This document shows positions 8,868 through 17,484 of a stretch of DNA of 64,000 bases, piece by piece. Under the pieces are notes generated by a model. That model had not been told where the DNA came from and did no database searches. It was given only the letters and a program-made list of their open reading frames with translations. Positions within the stretch are counted from its first letter, which is position 1, and each line of letters opens with the position of its first letter. A program made the position numbers and the translations under genes. The DNA comes from Janthinobacterium lividum (lineage in GTDB: Bacteria; Pseudomonadota; Gammaproteobacteria; Burkholderiales; Burkholderiaceae_D): positions 1 to 64,000 of the forward strand of contig NZ_JAAOLY010000018.1 in the NCBI RefSeq assembly GCF_011601275.1, in the 5' to 3' direction.

Positions 8868-9551
8868 CTATAAAAGGGAGTCAGGCGGCGTAGCATCAGG
8901 TTTCACCGTCGGCTTCGCTCTTGTCCGAGGAGGTAACGGGTCAGGCTGCGCGACCAGCAACTCTGCAGGATACTGCCGATAAACGTCCTCTTCCGACACC
9001 AGCGAGCCATCCAGCCAACCGTGGTACTGATCAGGGTCCAGGATCATCACCATGCGCTTTTCATCGTCAGGCTTGTGGAAGCGCTGCATCAGCGGGTGCC
9101 CGTCTGCGTTGATCGTCAGCATCGAGAACGACAGCAGCTGGTCCGCCGGCCGGTATTCCCATATGCCGGCAATGGCCACCGGCCCACCGTCGGCTCGTTC
9201 GATGCGCCAGCGCACGGGCTTGCCGGTTTCGTAATTGGGCTCGAAGAAATTGGAGGCCGGGATGATGCAGAACTGCTTGCGCTTCCAGGCACTGCGGAAG
9301 GATGGCTTGCTGGCCACTGTTTCCGTGCGCGCGTTGTAGGTCTGACGAGCCAGCTTGTGGTCGGCCCAGTGCGGAACCATGCCGAACATGGCCGGGGCGA
9401 TTTCCAGTTCGCCGGGCGCTTCGTGAGAGCCGCGCAGGATTGGGGCCATGTACCCGGGCCATGCCTCGGGCGGGAGGTCGAGCAGCGGGTATCCAGTTCG
9501 AAAGCTTTCTTCGATCTGCTCCTTACGGCTGGGAGTGTAGTCGGCACACAT
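8868..9551 (-). CDS. yedK: SRAP-domain (YedK/HMCES) abasic-site processing protein
   Basis: SRAP proteins form a thiazolidine crosslink between Cys2 and abasic sites in single-stranded DNA, shielding them from cleavage. I start the gene at ATG 9551 so that the protein begins MCADYTPSRK with Cys at position 2; a longer frame from 9566 would bury this residue. AAGG lies 7-8 nt upstream. The other active-site residues are present: Asn73 in TYNARTETV, Glu104 in SNFFEP and His159 in MQRFHKP. At 227 aa it has normal family length. It follows umuDC, is read in the same direction and fits a DNA-damage theme, though no clear LexA box of its own was seen. Confidence 0.94.
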   Translation of the reverse strand: MCADYTPSRKEQIEESFRTGYPLLDLPPEAWPGYMAPILRGSHEAPGELEIAPAMFGMVPHWADHKLARQTYNARTETVASKPSFRSAWKRKQFCIIPASNFFEPNYETGKPVRWRIERADGGPVAIAGIWEYRPADQLLSFSMLTINADGHPLMQRFHKPDDEKRMVMILDPDQYHGWLDGSLVSEEDVYRQYPAELLVAQPDPLPPRTRAKPTVKPDATPPDSLL

Positions 9552-9664
9552 AAAATTACCTTGCACTAAAACAACATTTTGATATTAAATAGCAGCAGAA
9601 ACTCAATGCAAAAACGGACTACAGCATCTTTTATTTACATAAAACATCATCTAAATTAAATAAA

Positions 9665-10597
9665 ATGAATATATATACAGAATATCCAAAATCAAAAACC
9701 ACAGAATCTAGAATCTCTAAATTATTCGATCCAAACAAAAGTTTCTTACAGCTGCCAATAGTTTGGATATTTATTTCTATTTTTTTAATTATATCACTTG
9801 TGTGTGCAGCAATAATAATTCTAGAAACAGACCTTCCATTTCAGCCTGACGCAAATGGTTTCAATCATGCCGCAAATCAATTTCGCGTTCCCTTAGCAAT
9901 TTCCACCTTGAGCATTCCATTTTTGGCCCTAATTGCTGCTACTCATAGATCAGAACAAACAAAAAGGCAAATGGCACTAACACAAGAGCAAATCGAAAGA
10001 TCAGACCGTCAAATTAAAGTTGCATCACAACAAAACCTATTTTCAAATCATTTCAAAAACTTAGAAGAATTTATAAAAAATTGCAACCACCATGAAAATG
10101 GAAGCTCATACAAAATAAATTCACCAAGAAAATTTTATACGACAGCATATCCAAATTCAAAAGATGGAGATTTTGAGACTGACAATAAATTCTATCATGA
10201 ATTCAATGATATTGCTGTGGAATTTCTAAACATTGGTTCTGGATTTAAATATGAGGAAAAAAATCTAGAAACAATAGCAAACATTAATAAATTAAGAAGC
10301 AGAAGTCTTTCAAAATTAAACATCCGCTACACGGAAAATAAAAGTGGAAGCTCACTTCCAATAAATGAACATGAACAAATTATAATTACTAATTCAAATT
10401 TAAGGGATTACATAATAACGTTTATTGACTACTTCAATTTTATAGATAGAATATTATCGTATGACACAAAATATGAAACGCCTCCCTTTGTTGATTTTAT
10501 AATCAATATTGATACTCGACAGATTCCCGCGGAAACAATATCGAGGTTAACTTTTCGACCTTTCGCACTCGAAAGGAAAAAAGATCCTGCGGAATAA
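9665..10597 (+). CDS. AT-rich two-TM membrane protein of unknown function
   Basis: The 310-aa protein has two N-terminal membrane segments (LPIVWIFISIFLIISLVCAA, about 30-52, and the AISTLSIPFLALIAA stretch, about 78-92). A short helix rich in Gln, Arg and Ser comes next, then a cytoplasmic domain of about 200 aa with no motif I can name. It is far richer in AT than neighbouring genes and uses AAA/AAT/ATA-rich codons, so it is a recent transfer. It stands alone on the plus strand between SRAP and the lysis genes, a common place for lysogenic-conversion or exclusion genes. The two-TM plus soluble-domain layout resembles membrane effectors of some abortive-infection systems, but no sensor gene is next to it. 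That role is speculation. Confidence 0.72.
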   Translation: MNIYTEYPKSKTTESRISKLFDPNKSFLQLPIVWIFISIFLIISLVCAAIIILETDLPFQPDANGFNHAANQFRVPLAISTLSIPFLALIAATHRSEQTKRQMALTQEQIERSDRQIKVASQQNLFSNHFKNLEEFIKNCNHHENGSSYKINSPRKFYTTAYPNSKDGDFETDNKFYHEFNDIAVEFLNIGSGFKYEEKNLETIANINKLRSRSLSKLNIRYTENKSGSSLPINEHEQIIITNSNLRDYIITFIDYFNFIDRILSYDTKYETPPFVDFIINIDTRQIPAETISRLTFRPFALERKKDPAE

Positions 10598-10598
10598 T

Positions 10599-10883
10599 TT
10601 AATATCGAAGTGATAAGCAGCCCATTAGAATCGACTCCAGATCCGCTTCATATTTTCTACCGCGAGCCCAGTCCCGCGCCAGCGCCAAGATCGTCTCACC
10701 GTCCGTGGCGACTGGCGTCAGGCCGTCAATTTCGTAGACTGGGCGCTGCGGTTGCATCTTTACACATGGTGTAAAGACGGGGACTTCGACCAGCTGCGGC
10801 GCTGGAGGTGCGCTGGCGCAGCCGGCCAGCAGTGCAGCAAGAATAATTTTTGGAATAATTTGTCGCGCCATCCGGCGTTTCAT
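10599..10883 (-). CDS. Rz1-like outer-membrane spanin lipoprotein
   Basis: The 94-aa product opens MKRRMARQIIPKIILAALLAGCASAPPAP, giving a clean lipobox LAGC followed by a proline-rich mature start, as in o-spanins. Spanins link inner and outer membranes and disrupt the outer membrane at the end of lysis. It overlaps the Rz-like gene by 4 nt (ATGA) and is last in the lysis block. The sequence is longer than many Rz1 proteins but still in range. Confidence 0.85.
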   Translation of the reverse strand: MKRRMARQIIPKIILAALLAGCASAPPAPQLVEVPVFTPCVKMQPQRPVYEIDGLTPVATDGETILALARDWARGRKYEADLESILMGCLSLRY

Positions 10884-11275
10884 CGAACGCCCTCCAGCAG
10901 CAGCCTGACGGCCGGCATAGCCTCGTCACAGGTCGTGGCGCGCGCGCCAGCGATCTGCGCCAGTGCCGCGTCGTACTTCTTGCCCTTGGCAGCGGCTGCC
11001 GCCTGTGCGGCCGCGCCGCGCTCCTGCGCCGCCAGGGTTGCCTTGGCCATGCCATCGATGGCGCGGTTCTGCTCGGCGATCGAGCTGCGCAGCGCAGCGC
11101 TGACGCCCTGCTCCCGCACCAGCGCCGCGCGCGCGGTGTCACGGTCGCCGGCGGCCAGCCACCAGCCGGTGCCGGTGGAGCTGGCCACCGCCAGCAGCGC
11201 GGCGGCCAGGATGATGGCCGCCGCCTTCCAGATGCCGCTGACGGCGCCGGCTGCCAGGGTGCCAAGCGCGCTCAT
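10880..11275 (-). CDS. Rz-like inner-membrane spanin
   Basis: The 131-aa protein, from ATG 11275, has one N-terminal membrane segment (AAAIILAAALLAVASSTGTG, about 18-37). An Ala/Gln-rich helical periplasmic part with likely coiled coil (RSSIAEQNRAIDGMAKATLA) follows. This is the i-spanin layout, and its overlap with the Rz1-like lipoprotein supports the call. Its start overlaps the endolysin stop, so holin, endolysin, Rz and Rz1 form one coupled cassette. Confidence 0.82.
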   Translation of the reverse strand: MSALGTLAAGAVSGIWKAAAIILAAALLAVASSTGTGWWLAAGDRDTARAALVREQGVSAALRSSIAEQNRAIDGMAKATLAAQERGAAAQAAAAAKGKKYDAALAQIAGARATTCDEAMPAVRLLLEGVR

Positions 11276-11709
11276 ACGATGCCCGCCACGTAGCTGACGC
11301 CGCCGCCAGCAAACTTGGCCGTCAGCACCTGGCGCCGCGACACGCCGGCCGACAGCGCGATGTGCACCCACGTGCCCTCGTAGATCAGCTGATCGAAGAC
11401 GATACCGCTTTGGCGAATCAGCAGGGCCAGCGCCTTGGGCGCCAGCTTGGCCGTGCTGATATCGGCAGCCAGGCCCAGCACGTGGGCGCTGTTGGCCGCG
11501 CCACCCACGGCCTTGTTCAGCGCCGGCGAGCGGTAGCCGCTGGAAATAGTGATGGGCGCGCCCACCAGCGTGCGCACCTGCTCGAGCAGCGCGGCAAGGC
11601 GGGTAAGGTTGGCGACAATGGCGGGCGCCGGCGTGTTGTCGACGCCCTTGCGGGTGGCCACCTGCGAGGCGACCAGTTCGGCCAGGCTGAAATGTGGGCT
11701 CAGGTTCAC
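11272..11709 (-). CDS. Endolysin, peptidase M15 family
   Basis: Starting at GTG 11709, which overlaps the holin stop as GTGA, the 145-aa protein is a single M15 (VanY/L-Ala-D-Glu peptidase-like) domain. The zinc-site blocks are SSGYRSPALNKAVGG, SAHVLGLAADI (His and Asp ligands) and TWVHIAL (second His). Its start, VNLSPHFSLAELVAS, is typical of phage M15 endolysins. It would cut peptide bonds in peptidoglycan after release by the holin. It lacks a signal peptide, which agrees with holin dependence. Confidence 0.92.
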   Translation of the reverse strand: MNLSPHFSLAELVASQVATRKGVDNTPAPAIVANLTRLAALLEQVRTLVGAPITISSGYRSPALNKAVGGAANSAHVLGLAADISTAKLAPKALALLIRQSGIVFDQLIYEGTWVHIALSAGVSRRQVLTAKFAGGGVSYVAGIV

Positions 11710-12134
11710 AGGCCACCCCGCACATCCTTGACGGTGGCGGCCATGTCGCGCGCCAGCTCTCCGATATCCTTGTCCTTGCGCTTGTCGAACCAGCGCACCG
11801 TGGCGCCCAGCACCCACCAGGCCGGTAGACCAGCGGCCACCATCAGCGGCGCGGCAATGAACAGGAAGCCCAGCGCCGGGTCGCTGCCGTACAGCACGGC
11901 GACGGCGCGCGCGCTGTCGAACAGGCCCGGCATCCAGTTGCGCACGACCACGACCAGGGCCGGCCCCATCAGGGCGGAGAAGAGAATGGTGACGAAGAAG
12001 CGCACGCCCGCTTCCTTGGCGGTTTTTGGCCACATGAACATGAATCCCAGTGAAGTTGCGGCAGCGCCGGCCAGGACCGGGATGCCAAAAATTTTAATCA
12101 GTGCGCCGCCAGCGGCGGTTGTTTCGATGGCCAT
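11706..12134 (-). CDS. Holin-like membrane protein
   Basis: The 142-aa protein has about three hydrophobic segments: IFGIPVLAGAAATSLGFMF, FFVTILFSALMGPALVVVV and ALGFLFIAAPLMVAAGLPAW. A charged cytoplasmic tail (FDKRKDKDIGELARDMAATV) follows. Size, topology and position before the endolysin fit a phage holin. The exact holin family is not recognised. Confidence 0.8.
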   Translation of the reverse strand: MAIETTAAGGALIKIFGIPVLAGAAATSLGFMFMWPKTAKEAGVRFFVTILFSALMGPALVVVVRNWMPGLFDSARAVAVLYGSDPALGFLFIAAPLMVAAGLPAWWVLGATVRWFDKRKDKDIGELARDMAATVKDVRGGL

Positions 12135-12159
12135 GTATGCCTTTCAGGTGGTAGAAATG

Positions 12160-12182
12160 AAAAAACCCGCCGAAGCGGGTTT
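12160..12182 (-). terminator. Intrinsic terminator between tail fibre and holin genes
   Basis: AACCCGC at 12164-12170 pairs across CGAA with GCGGGTT at 12175-12181; on the minus strand it is followed by a U run. It lies just after the fibre gene and would damp read-through from tail to lysis genes unless antitermination is active. Confidence 0.85.
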
Positions 12183-12201
12183 GTGGTGGAGCATTGAATT
12201 T

Positions 12202-13416
12202 TTATGCCGCCTCGAGCGCCGCCAGCCGCGCCTCCTGGCCGGCAGCGATAAACATGGCCAGTTCGTCATACCGGAACGCGTAGCGGTCGCCAGCCTCCAG
12301 CGTGACCTCCGTATACGCCGCGCGCGCCTCGACGGCAGAAACGCCCGCGCTCGCCAGCACAGCCGGCGTGATGACATCGCCGAACGAATTGAGCACTTCC
12401 GGCACTGCTTCGGTGGCGGGAATGGCTGGCCGGGCCTCGATGGCCGGGTGCTCGATGGTCTGCTGATCCCAGGTGTCGTGGCAGATAAATCCGTAGTTGA
12501 ATGGGTCCAGGCCGTGGGCCTGCATGATCTCCACGGCGCATTGCACGGTGGGACCAACGTGCTCGCGCGCGTCGGCGCCTTTGCAGTCGACAGCGTCACG
12601 CCAGCGGTAAATGCCGATGGCGCGCACCAGGTCCTTGGCAGCAGCAATCTCGGCCGCATTCAGGTCGCGGAAATCGCGCTTCATGCGCGCGTCGGAGGTA
12701 TTGATGGTACCCGTGCGGGCATAGATTGTCCGGTATGCTACAGACGCCCGACCAATATCATACGTGTTGTCCTGGAGTGGTCCGATCGCCCCTGCTGTAA
12801 TGCTCGCGTTTGCCAGAACCGCCCCAGGCGTCACATTGAAAGTGTTCTCATTTCCCAGCTTGAGACCAAATACCGGGGGAATTGAGTGAGCGCTGGCGGG
12901 CGGGCCGCCAGGGTAATACTCAACCTCTTGAGGAATCGACATCGTGGAATCCGTGTAAATACTCAGAGTAGAAAGAGCATACAGTTGCGCAAAGACCCTC
13001 CCATCAACATCAACAGACACAGCAATGCATGTATCAGATGGACTGGCTCCAATCGAGTAAAAGTGGCCGCGCACCACGCCGTCAGCATCGCAGCGCAAGG
13101 AAATAACCGTCTGCATCGCATTTCCGCTTGCGTCTCGCGCAAAAAATGGCGTAGTTCCAGATATTCTGATGACAGCCTCTGTAGCGATATTCTGTGGATT
13201 AACTTTGGCCACCATCCACCAGCCCCCCTTATCCCCGCCGATGACAAACACCGACTCAGCAGTGCGTAATGATTTGATCGTGGGAGCAGTCAATTGCCCA
13301 GTCAATGTACCGCCCGTCAGCGGCAACGCATTAAACGGCCCGGCCGTAAACGCCCGATCCATTTCATTCAATTTCTCATTGACATTCGGCATGCGATCAT
13401 AAAATTTGTCTGCCAT
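12202..13416 (-). CDS. Tail fibre protein with C-terminal S74 chaperone domain
   Basis: The 404-aa protein is the last structural gene. The N-terminal half is fibre-like (LPLTGGTLTGQLTAPTI). A short conserved linker, NTYDIGRASVAYRTIYARTG, is followed by NTSDARMKRDF with Ser241; these are the hallmarks of the S74 intramolecular chaperone. That domain trimerises and folds the fibre, then cuts itself off just before the Ser. The C-terminus is helical (AIEARPAIPATEAVPEV), also usual for this domain. It is likely the receptor-binding or side-fibre protein. Confidence 0.87.
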   Translation of the reverse strand: MADKFYDRMPNVNEKLNEMDRAFTAGPFNALPLTGGTLTGQLTAPTIKSLRTAESVFVIGGDKGGWWMVAKVNPQNIATEAVIRISGTTPFFARDASGNAMQTVISLRCDADGVVRGHFYSIGASPSDTCIAVSVDVDGRVFAQLYALSTLSIYTDSTMSIPQEVEYYPGGPPASAHSIPPVFGLKLGNENTFNVTPGAVLANASITAGAIGPLQDNTYDIGRASVAYRTIYARTGTINTSDARMKRDFRDLNAAEIAAAKDLVRAIGIYRWRDAVDCKGADAREHVGPTVQCAVEIMQAHGLDPFNYGFICHDTWDQQTIEHPAIEARPAIPATEAVPEVLNSFGDVITPAVLASAGVSAVEARAAYTEVTLEAGDRYAFRYDELAMFIAAGQEARLAALEAA

Positions 13417-14271
13417 TTAAATTCCCTCAATTTGAAGTGGTGCTGCATAAGTCTCGTAATACGGCGTGGCCACGGCGTCGATATTGCTGGCCTTGCCATA
13501 AAGCATGTGGTCCTGCTCCAGCAGCGGATCAGGGTTTTCAGGGAACAGGCTGAACAGCATGGCCTTACCCTTGCCGTTCTCGCGCAAGATGCGCATGAAG
13601 AGTGCACGGTCCGTTGGTGTCAGGTGTGCCAGGTTGATGCTGAGCTTGTCGCTGGTTGGCCGGACCTGCGTCTTGAGGTCGCCGGCGCCCGTACGGTAAT
13701 CCTCGCTTCCGTCCTGCAGCTGCAGCTGTGCGCCGTATTCGGCGTTATTCTCTGGCGACCAATAATCGCCCACCACCAGGCGCGAAATTTCCAGATAGCC
13801 TTCCGGGCTTTGTGGCGCCGATACCTCGATTACCAGCTGGCGCACGCGTACCGGGGCGAACCAGGCGACACCGTCAGCGCCGCCACCGCGCGCCCAGGTG
13901 CTGACGCCGCCGTCCTTATACGCATTCCAGCCCAGCGGCAGCACGCCCCAAGGATAGGTTCCATGCAGCGCGGCCGGACACGGGAAGACGATGCCCGTAT
14001 CGAGCACCGGCGCGGCGTCTCCCGGCTGCGCGTAGCCGCGCACGCGCATACGCGCGCTGCTGGTCATGTTGGTGTAGATCAGCGCCACGCAAGCAATAGA
14101 TTCCTGCGTTGGCCAGATGGCGGTAATAGTCTGGGCCGTTCCCGTAGCGCGCAGCACTGCACTTTTTCTGTCTAAGTGCAGGTTGGCCGGACCCAGCGCC
14201 CCAGCCTGGCTCGAAGCGGTCAGCACCGCGCGGTCGGCGGCGTTGTCGTGAATGATGCGCAGATTGGTCAT
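13417..14271 (-). CDS. Tail tip or appendage protein of unknown function
   Basis: Starting at ATG 14271 (MTNLRIIHDNAADRAVLTAS), which overlaps the upstream stop by 4 nt, the 284-aa protein is beta-rich. It reads like a conserved phage tail-appendage protein (LEISRLVVGDYWSPENNAEY). I do not recognise a named domain. Its place between the tip proteins and the fibre, within a chain of ATGA overlaps, makes a structural role likely. Confidence 0.75.
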   Translation of the reverse strand: MTNLRIIHDNAADRAVLTASSQAGALGPANLHLDRKSAVLRATGTAQTITAIWPTQESIACVALIYTNMTSSARMRVRGYAQPGDAAPVLDTGIVFPCPAALHGTYPWGVLPLGWNAYKDGGVSTWARGGGADGVAWFAPVRVRQLVIEVSAPQSPEGYLEISRLVVGDYWSPENNAEYGAQLQLQDGSEDYRTGAGDLKTQVRPTSDKLSINLAHLTPTDRALFMRILRENGKGKAMLFSLFPENPDPLLEQDHMLYGKASNIDAVATPYYETYAAPLQIEGI

Positions 14272-15008
14272 GGCAGCAGTGCTCCTTCCAGGATCAGGTA
14301 AGTGGTTGGCGAAATATACCCAGTGGCAACACCAATAGGCTCGTTGGCGGCATATTCCCAGCGCTGCTTCGACACCATCACCTCGACTATCTCGGTACTG
14401 GACGTGCGGCGCCACATCCCCCGATAGAACTCGGCGCGCCAGCGATTGGGGCCGGCGTTGGGATCGTATGACGGGTCGGAGGTTGGGCAGCCCATCACCA
14501 CAGGCCGGGTCAGCGCCGGGATCGTCATGACGTCCCCATTTGCGACACCAGAAGCGAGCGGGAACAGCGGGTTAGGACGGCTGAAGTCGTAGGCAAGAGT
14601 GCCATTGGCGTTGTAGAACGCCGCACGGATGCCACCGTTGTATAGCGTCGATGCGAATCCGTAGGCCCACACCGCCAGGGGCGACTGCACGGAATCGAAC
14701 TGATACGCATCGCGCGACGAGCCGCAGTAGCAGACGACCTCCCACAGCCCTGGCGACACCTCGGACGATGAAATGATGCCGACGTTGCTATCGAGCGGCA
14801 TATCCAACGCCCATATTACCGGCCCATCATGCGCAATACGGTACGTGGAGTAGCCCCAGGTACGGCCGGGCATGGTGCCGGTGGCACTGCCATGCGGCTG
14901 GACCACCTCGCCATATTGGGTAGCTCGCCCAATACAGGTCAAACCCCGAGCATCGCCACTGATCACCAGATCCTGACCTGGATTTCTAAAGCGTAGTTTA
15001 AATGTCAT
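14268..15008 (-). CDS. Tail-tip-associated structural protein
   Basis: The 246-aa protein starts at ATG 15008 (MTFKLRFRNPGQDLVISGDA). The longer frame starting at 15164 would overlap the previous gene by 160 bp, so I reject it. It is glycine- and aromatic-rich and beta-predicted, with no domain I can name. Overlaps of 4 nt with genes on both sides tie it to the tail operon. Confidence 0.75.
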   Translation of the reverse strand: MTFKLRFRNPGQDLVISGDARGLTCIGRATQYGEVVQPHGSATGTMPGRTWGYSTYRIAHDGPVIWALDMPLDSNVGIISSSEVSPGLWEVVCYCGSSRDAYQFDSVQSPLAVWAYGFASTLYNGGIRAAFYNANGTLAYDFSRPNPLFPLASGVANGDVMTIPALTRPVVMGCPTSDPSYDPNAGPNRWRAEFYRGMWRRTSSTEIVEVMVSKQRWEYAANEPIGVATGYISPTTYLILEGALLP

Positions 15009-15277
15009 TTTGCGAACAGTACGACGGTTTGGCCTTCGGAAAAGCGATGGAAAACAAATCGCAAATGCCCTAACGAATTGTCGGTGGTGTAGTTGACGTA
15101 GCCGCCTGTGCGGCCGGCGCCGATGGCGTAGCCGCCGGCACCGCTGAAATCGGGGAATTCCCATGTCGAGCCGCCTGGCGCGACGGTGTAAAAGCCCAGC
15201 GGCACGCCGCCGACAGCAAGGCTCGAATCAAACACGATGCGTCTCTGCGCATCGCGCACGCGAATGCCATACGCCAT
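15005..15277 (-). CDS. Small tail-associated protein
   Basis: This 90-aa protein (MAYGIRVRDAQRRIVFDSSL) overlaps its neighbours and is tail-linked by position. Short proteins starting with a phrase like GIRVRDAQGRIVFDS are common beside siphovirus tip proteins, where their function is not known. No motif was seen. Confidence 0.72.
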   Translation of the reverse strand: MAYGIRVRDAQRRIVFDSSLAVGGVPLGFYTVAPGGSTWEFPDFSGAGGYAIGAGRTGGYVNYTTDNSLGHLRFVFHRFSEGQTVVLFAK

Positions 15278-17484
15278 CAGTATTCCCCCAGCTCGATGCG
15301 CGGCACGTTGTTCGCGTCATAAAAACTCCAGCCGGTGCCGCTCAGATCGTAGCCGGCGCCAGTACCCGTCGCCAAACGCCCTGGACTGCGGATGAGCTGA
15401 AACGTCCCCGTGGCTCCCGACAGCGCACCGCGAAAAGTGCCGCTGTTCGCATAGAAATTCCCATTCCGATCCAGAAGCCATCCTGCCGTGCTGCCATTCC
15501 AGTTGCTGCTATAAATATCGCCACCGATCTGAGCATTCACGATGGCCGCGTTGGCGATATAGGTCGGCGAGTTGGTCGGCGTAATCTGGCCGTAAAGGTT
15601 GTCGCCGAGTGTCGCGCCTGGCCCGTCCGCCCAGGCTGAGGGTACGGTCTGCGCCGCTAGTGCCGTGCCGAAGTACCACATGGAAAGGAAGAGGTATGCA
15701 TCAGTCCCGCCATTGCCAACAAGCACACTGCGAAGATAACCAAAAGCTGCCCCTACAGGAGCGGCAACAAACAACGTTGATCGGCCCCAATTAGCCAGCC
15801 CTCCTGCAGCCGAATTATTAGACACCACGCTGCCGGATACTTCGGTGAGGTAAGTGCCATTTACATCATAAAAGGCAATGTTCACAGCGCCGCGGCAGCG
15901 ATGTGCGCTCATATACACACTGAATTCGTAACGCATACCCGGAATTACCGGAAACTTTCGGCTTACCGCCCCCTGCCGTATTCCCACGACAGCGCCGGTG
16001 GTAGCTTCTGCAACAGTTCCAGTGCACCGGACATAGACGCCTCCAGCACCGCTTGGCACATAGGGAGCGTAACTAGCCGCAAAAGTGGTTGTACTTGGGG
16101 AGTAAGAATAGTCCAGGAAAAAGCCCCCTGTACCTCCGATACCTTCAGCCGTAGGTGGTGCAGGAGCAGAGTTACCTATCAGGTTACCTGCGCCTATACC
16201 GGCATTCATATAGTTCGCCGTCAAGGGCGTGCCGGCGCTGAGGATGATATTGCCAGCCGCGTCCATGATGCTCAGGCCGCGCGCATCAATCTTGTTGGCC
16301 GTAACGGAGTCTGCCGCCAGCGCCTCGGTGGCCACCGACCCGTTGACCAGCAGATTGCCGTTCAGCACCGTGCCCAGCACCAGCCATGCGCCGTTCTCAA
16401 AATACTTCGTCACTGCATGCGTCGCGTCATACAGCGTGACGACGTCGCGGTTGACCGGGGCGCCATAGCCTGCACGCCCCAGCTCATACACCGCCGAGGC
16501 ATCTGACCAGGTCGAATAGCCGGGCGCCGTCACGGTGACGGTGCCGCGCTGGCCAGTGGCGCCGTCGGCCGCCAGCCGCGCAGCTGCCGCCCATTCGCCT
16601 GGCGCGATATCGTCGGTCGCCGTGCGCGACGCGGCCGTGGCGCCGGACGTGAACAGATAGGCGCCGCCCGCCGTCGACACCTGCGCCGACCAGCCATTGT
16701 TCAGCCCGGTCAGCACGCCCGTGGCAAAGGTGAACGTACAGGCCGCGCTCGGCAGCGCCGGCGCGACGTTGGTGGCGCCGCGCTGGTAGATACGCACGGG
16801 CGCCACATTCAGGCCGTCCACGCCATTGTTGCCGTTCTCACCATCGGCACCATCCTTCGCCAGCAGCACGGCCCCGGACCACTCGTTGGCCGCGATATTG
16901 TCCGTGGCGTTGCGCGAGCTGGCCGATGCTACACGCACGTACAGCGGCGCCGTGCCGGCCGGAATATTCTTCGACCAGCCATTGGCCAGGTCGTTGCCGG
17001 CCGGCGTCGTGATGCTGGCCGTGGCAAAGGTAAAGATCACGTCACCTGGCGAATCGCCAGGCACGGCAGCCGCGCGCTTGTATGCGAAGGCCTGGCCCGT
17101 GTTCATGCCAGCCAGGCCTGCGTCGCCGGCGGCGCCATCGAAGACCTTGCTGATCATGTAGTTGCCAATGTAGTCGACGCCGAATTCGCGGATGCGCGCC
17201 TGCACCAGGGCCGTATCCGTGGTCATGCTGGAAAAATCGACCGTGGCCACGTTGCCGTTGACGGTCAGTTGCGTTCCGGCAGACACCGAAAACACGATAT
17301 CGCCCACCACATTCACCGGCTTGGCGGTGATGGCAATCGAGCCGGGTGCACCGGCGCCGGCGCTGTTCACGCGAAACACTGGCGTGCTGCCGGCCAGCAG
17401 GATTGCTTTGCCATCGGCCGTCGTGCTGAATCGCTCCGCCGTGGCTTGCAGCAGCTTGTCACGGGCACCACCGATGGCGGTCAT
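15277..17484 (-). CDS. Large tail tip/central fibre protein
   Basis: I start it at ATG 17484 (MTAIGGARDKLLQATAERF), where ATGA overlaps the hub-gene stop; 735 aa. Residues about 120-340 contain three repeats of a module with RxxATDxIAxxEWxxAxxLAxDG. A short collagen-like stretch (GADGENGNNGVDGLN) occurs within them. A following DUF1983-like region (VLNGNLLVNGSVATEALAAD) and a carbohydrate-module-like domain come later, and the C-terminus ends GNFYANSGTFRGALSGATGT. These features match central tail fibre/J-like C-terminal halves. It probably carries host-contact functions. Confidence 0.82.
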   Translation of the reverse strand: MTAIGGARDKLLQATAERFSTTADGKAILLAGSTPVFRVNSAGAGAPGSIAITAKPVNVVGDIVFSVSAGTQLTVNGNVATVDFSSMTTDTALVQARIREFGVDYIGNYMISKVFDGAAGDAGLAGMNTGQAFAYKRAAAVPGDSPGDVIFTFATASITTPAGNDLANGWSKNIPAGTAPLYVRVASASSRNATDNIAANEWSGAVLLAKDGADGENGNNGVDGLNVAPVRIYQRGATNVAPALPSAACTFTFATGVLTGLNNGWSAQVSTAGGAYLFTSGATAASRTATDDIAPGEWAAAARLAADGATGQRGTVTVTAPGYSTWSDASAVYELGRAGYGAPVNRDVVTLYDATHAVTKYFENGAWLVLGTVLNGNLLVNGSVATEALAADSVTANKIDARGLSIMDAAGNIILSAGTPLTANYMNAGIGAGNLIGNSAPAPPTAEGIGGTGGFFLDYSYSPSTTTFAASYAPYVPSGAGGVYVRCTGTVAEATTGAVVGIRQGAVSRKFPVIPGMRYEFSVYMSAHRCRGAVNIAFYDVNGTYLTEVSGSVVSNNSAAGGLANWGRSTLFVAAPVGAAFGYLRSVLVGNGGTDAYLFLSMWYFGTALAAQTVPSAWADGPGATLGDNLYGQITPTNSPTYIANAAIVNAQIGGDIYSSNWNGSTAGWLLDRNGNFYANSGTFRGALSGATGTFQLIRSPGRLATGTGAGYDLSGTGWSFYDANNVPRIELGEY

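Noticed and set aside
9665-10597. Retron Ec48-type membrane effector
   Set aside because: Two TM segments alone are not enough; no reverse transcriptase or ncRNA with retron structure is nearby.
11362-12885. A 507-codon plus-strand frame across the lysis and fibre genes
   Set aside because: It crosses several well-supported genes (endolysin, holin, S74 fibre) and has no recognisable domain; GC-driven antisense frame.
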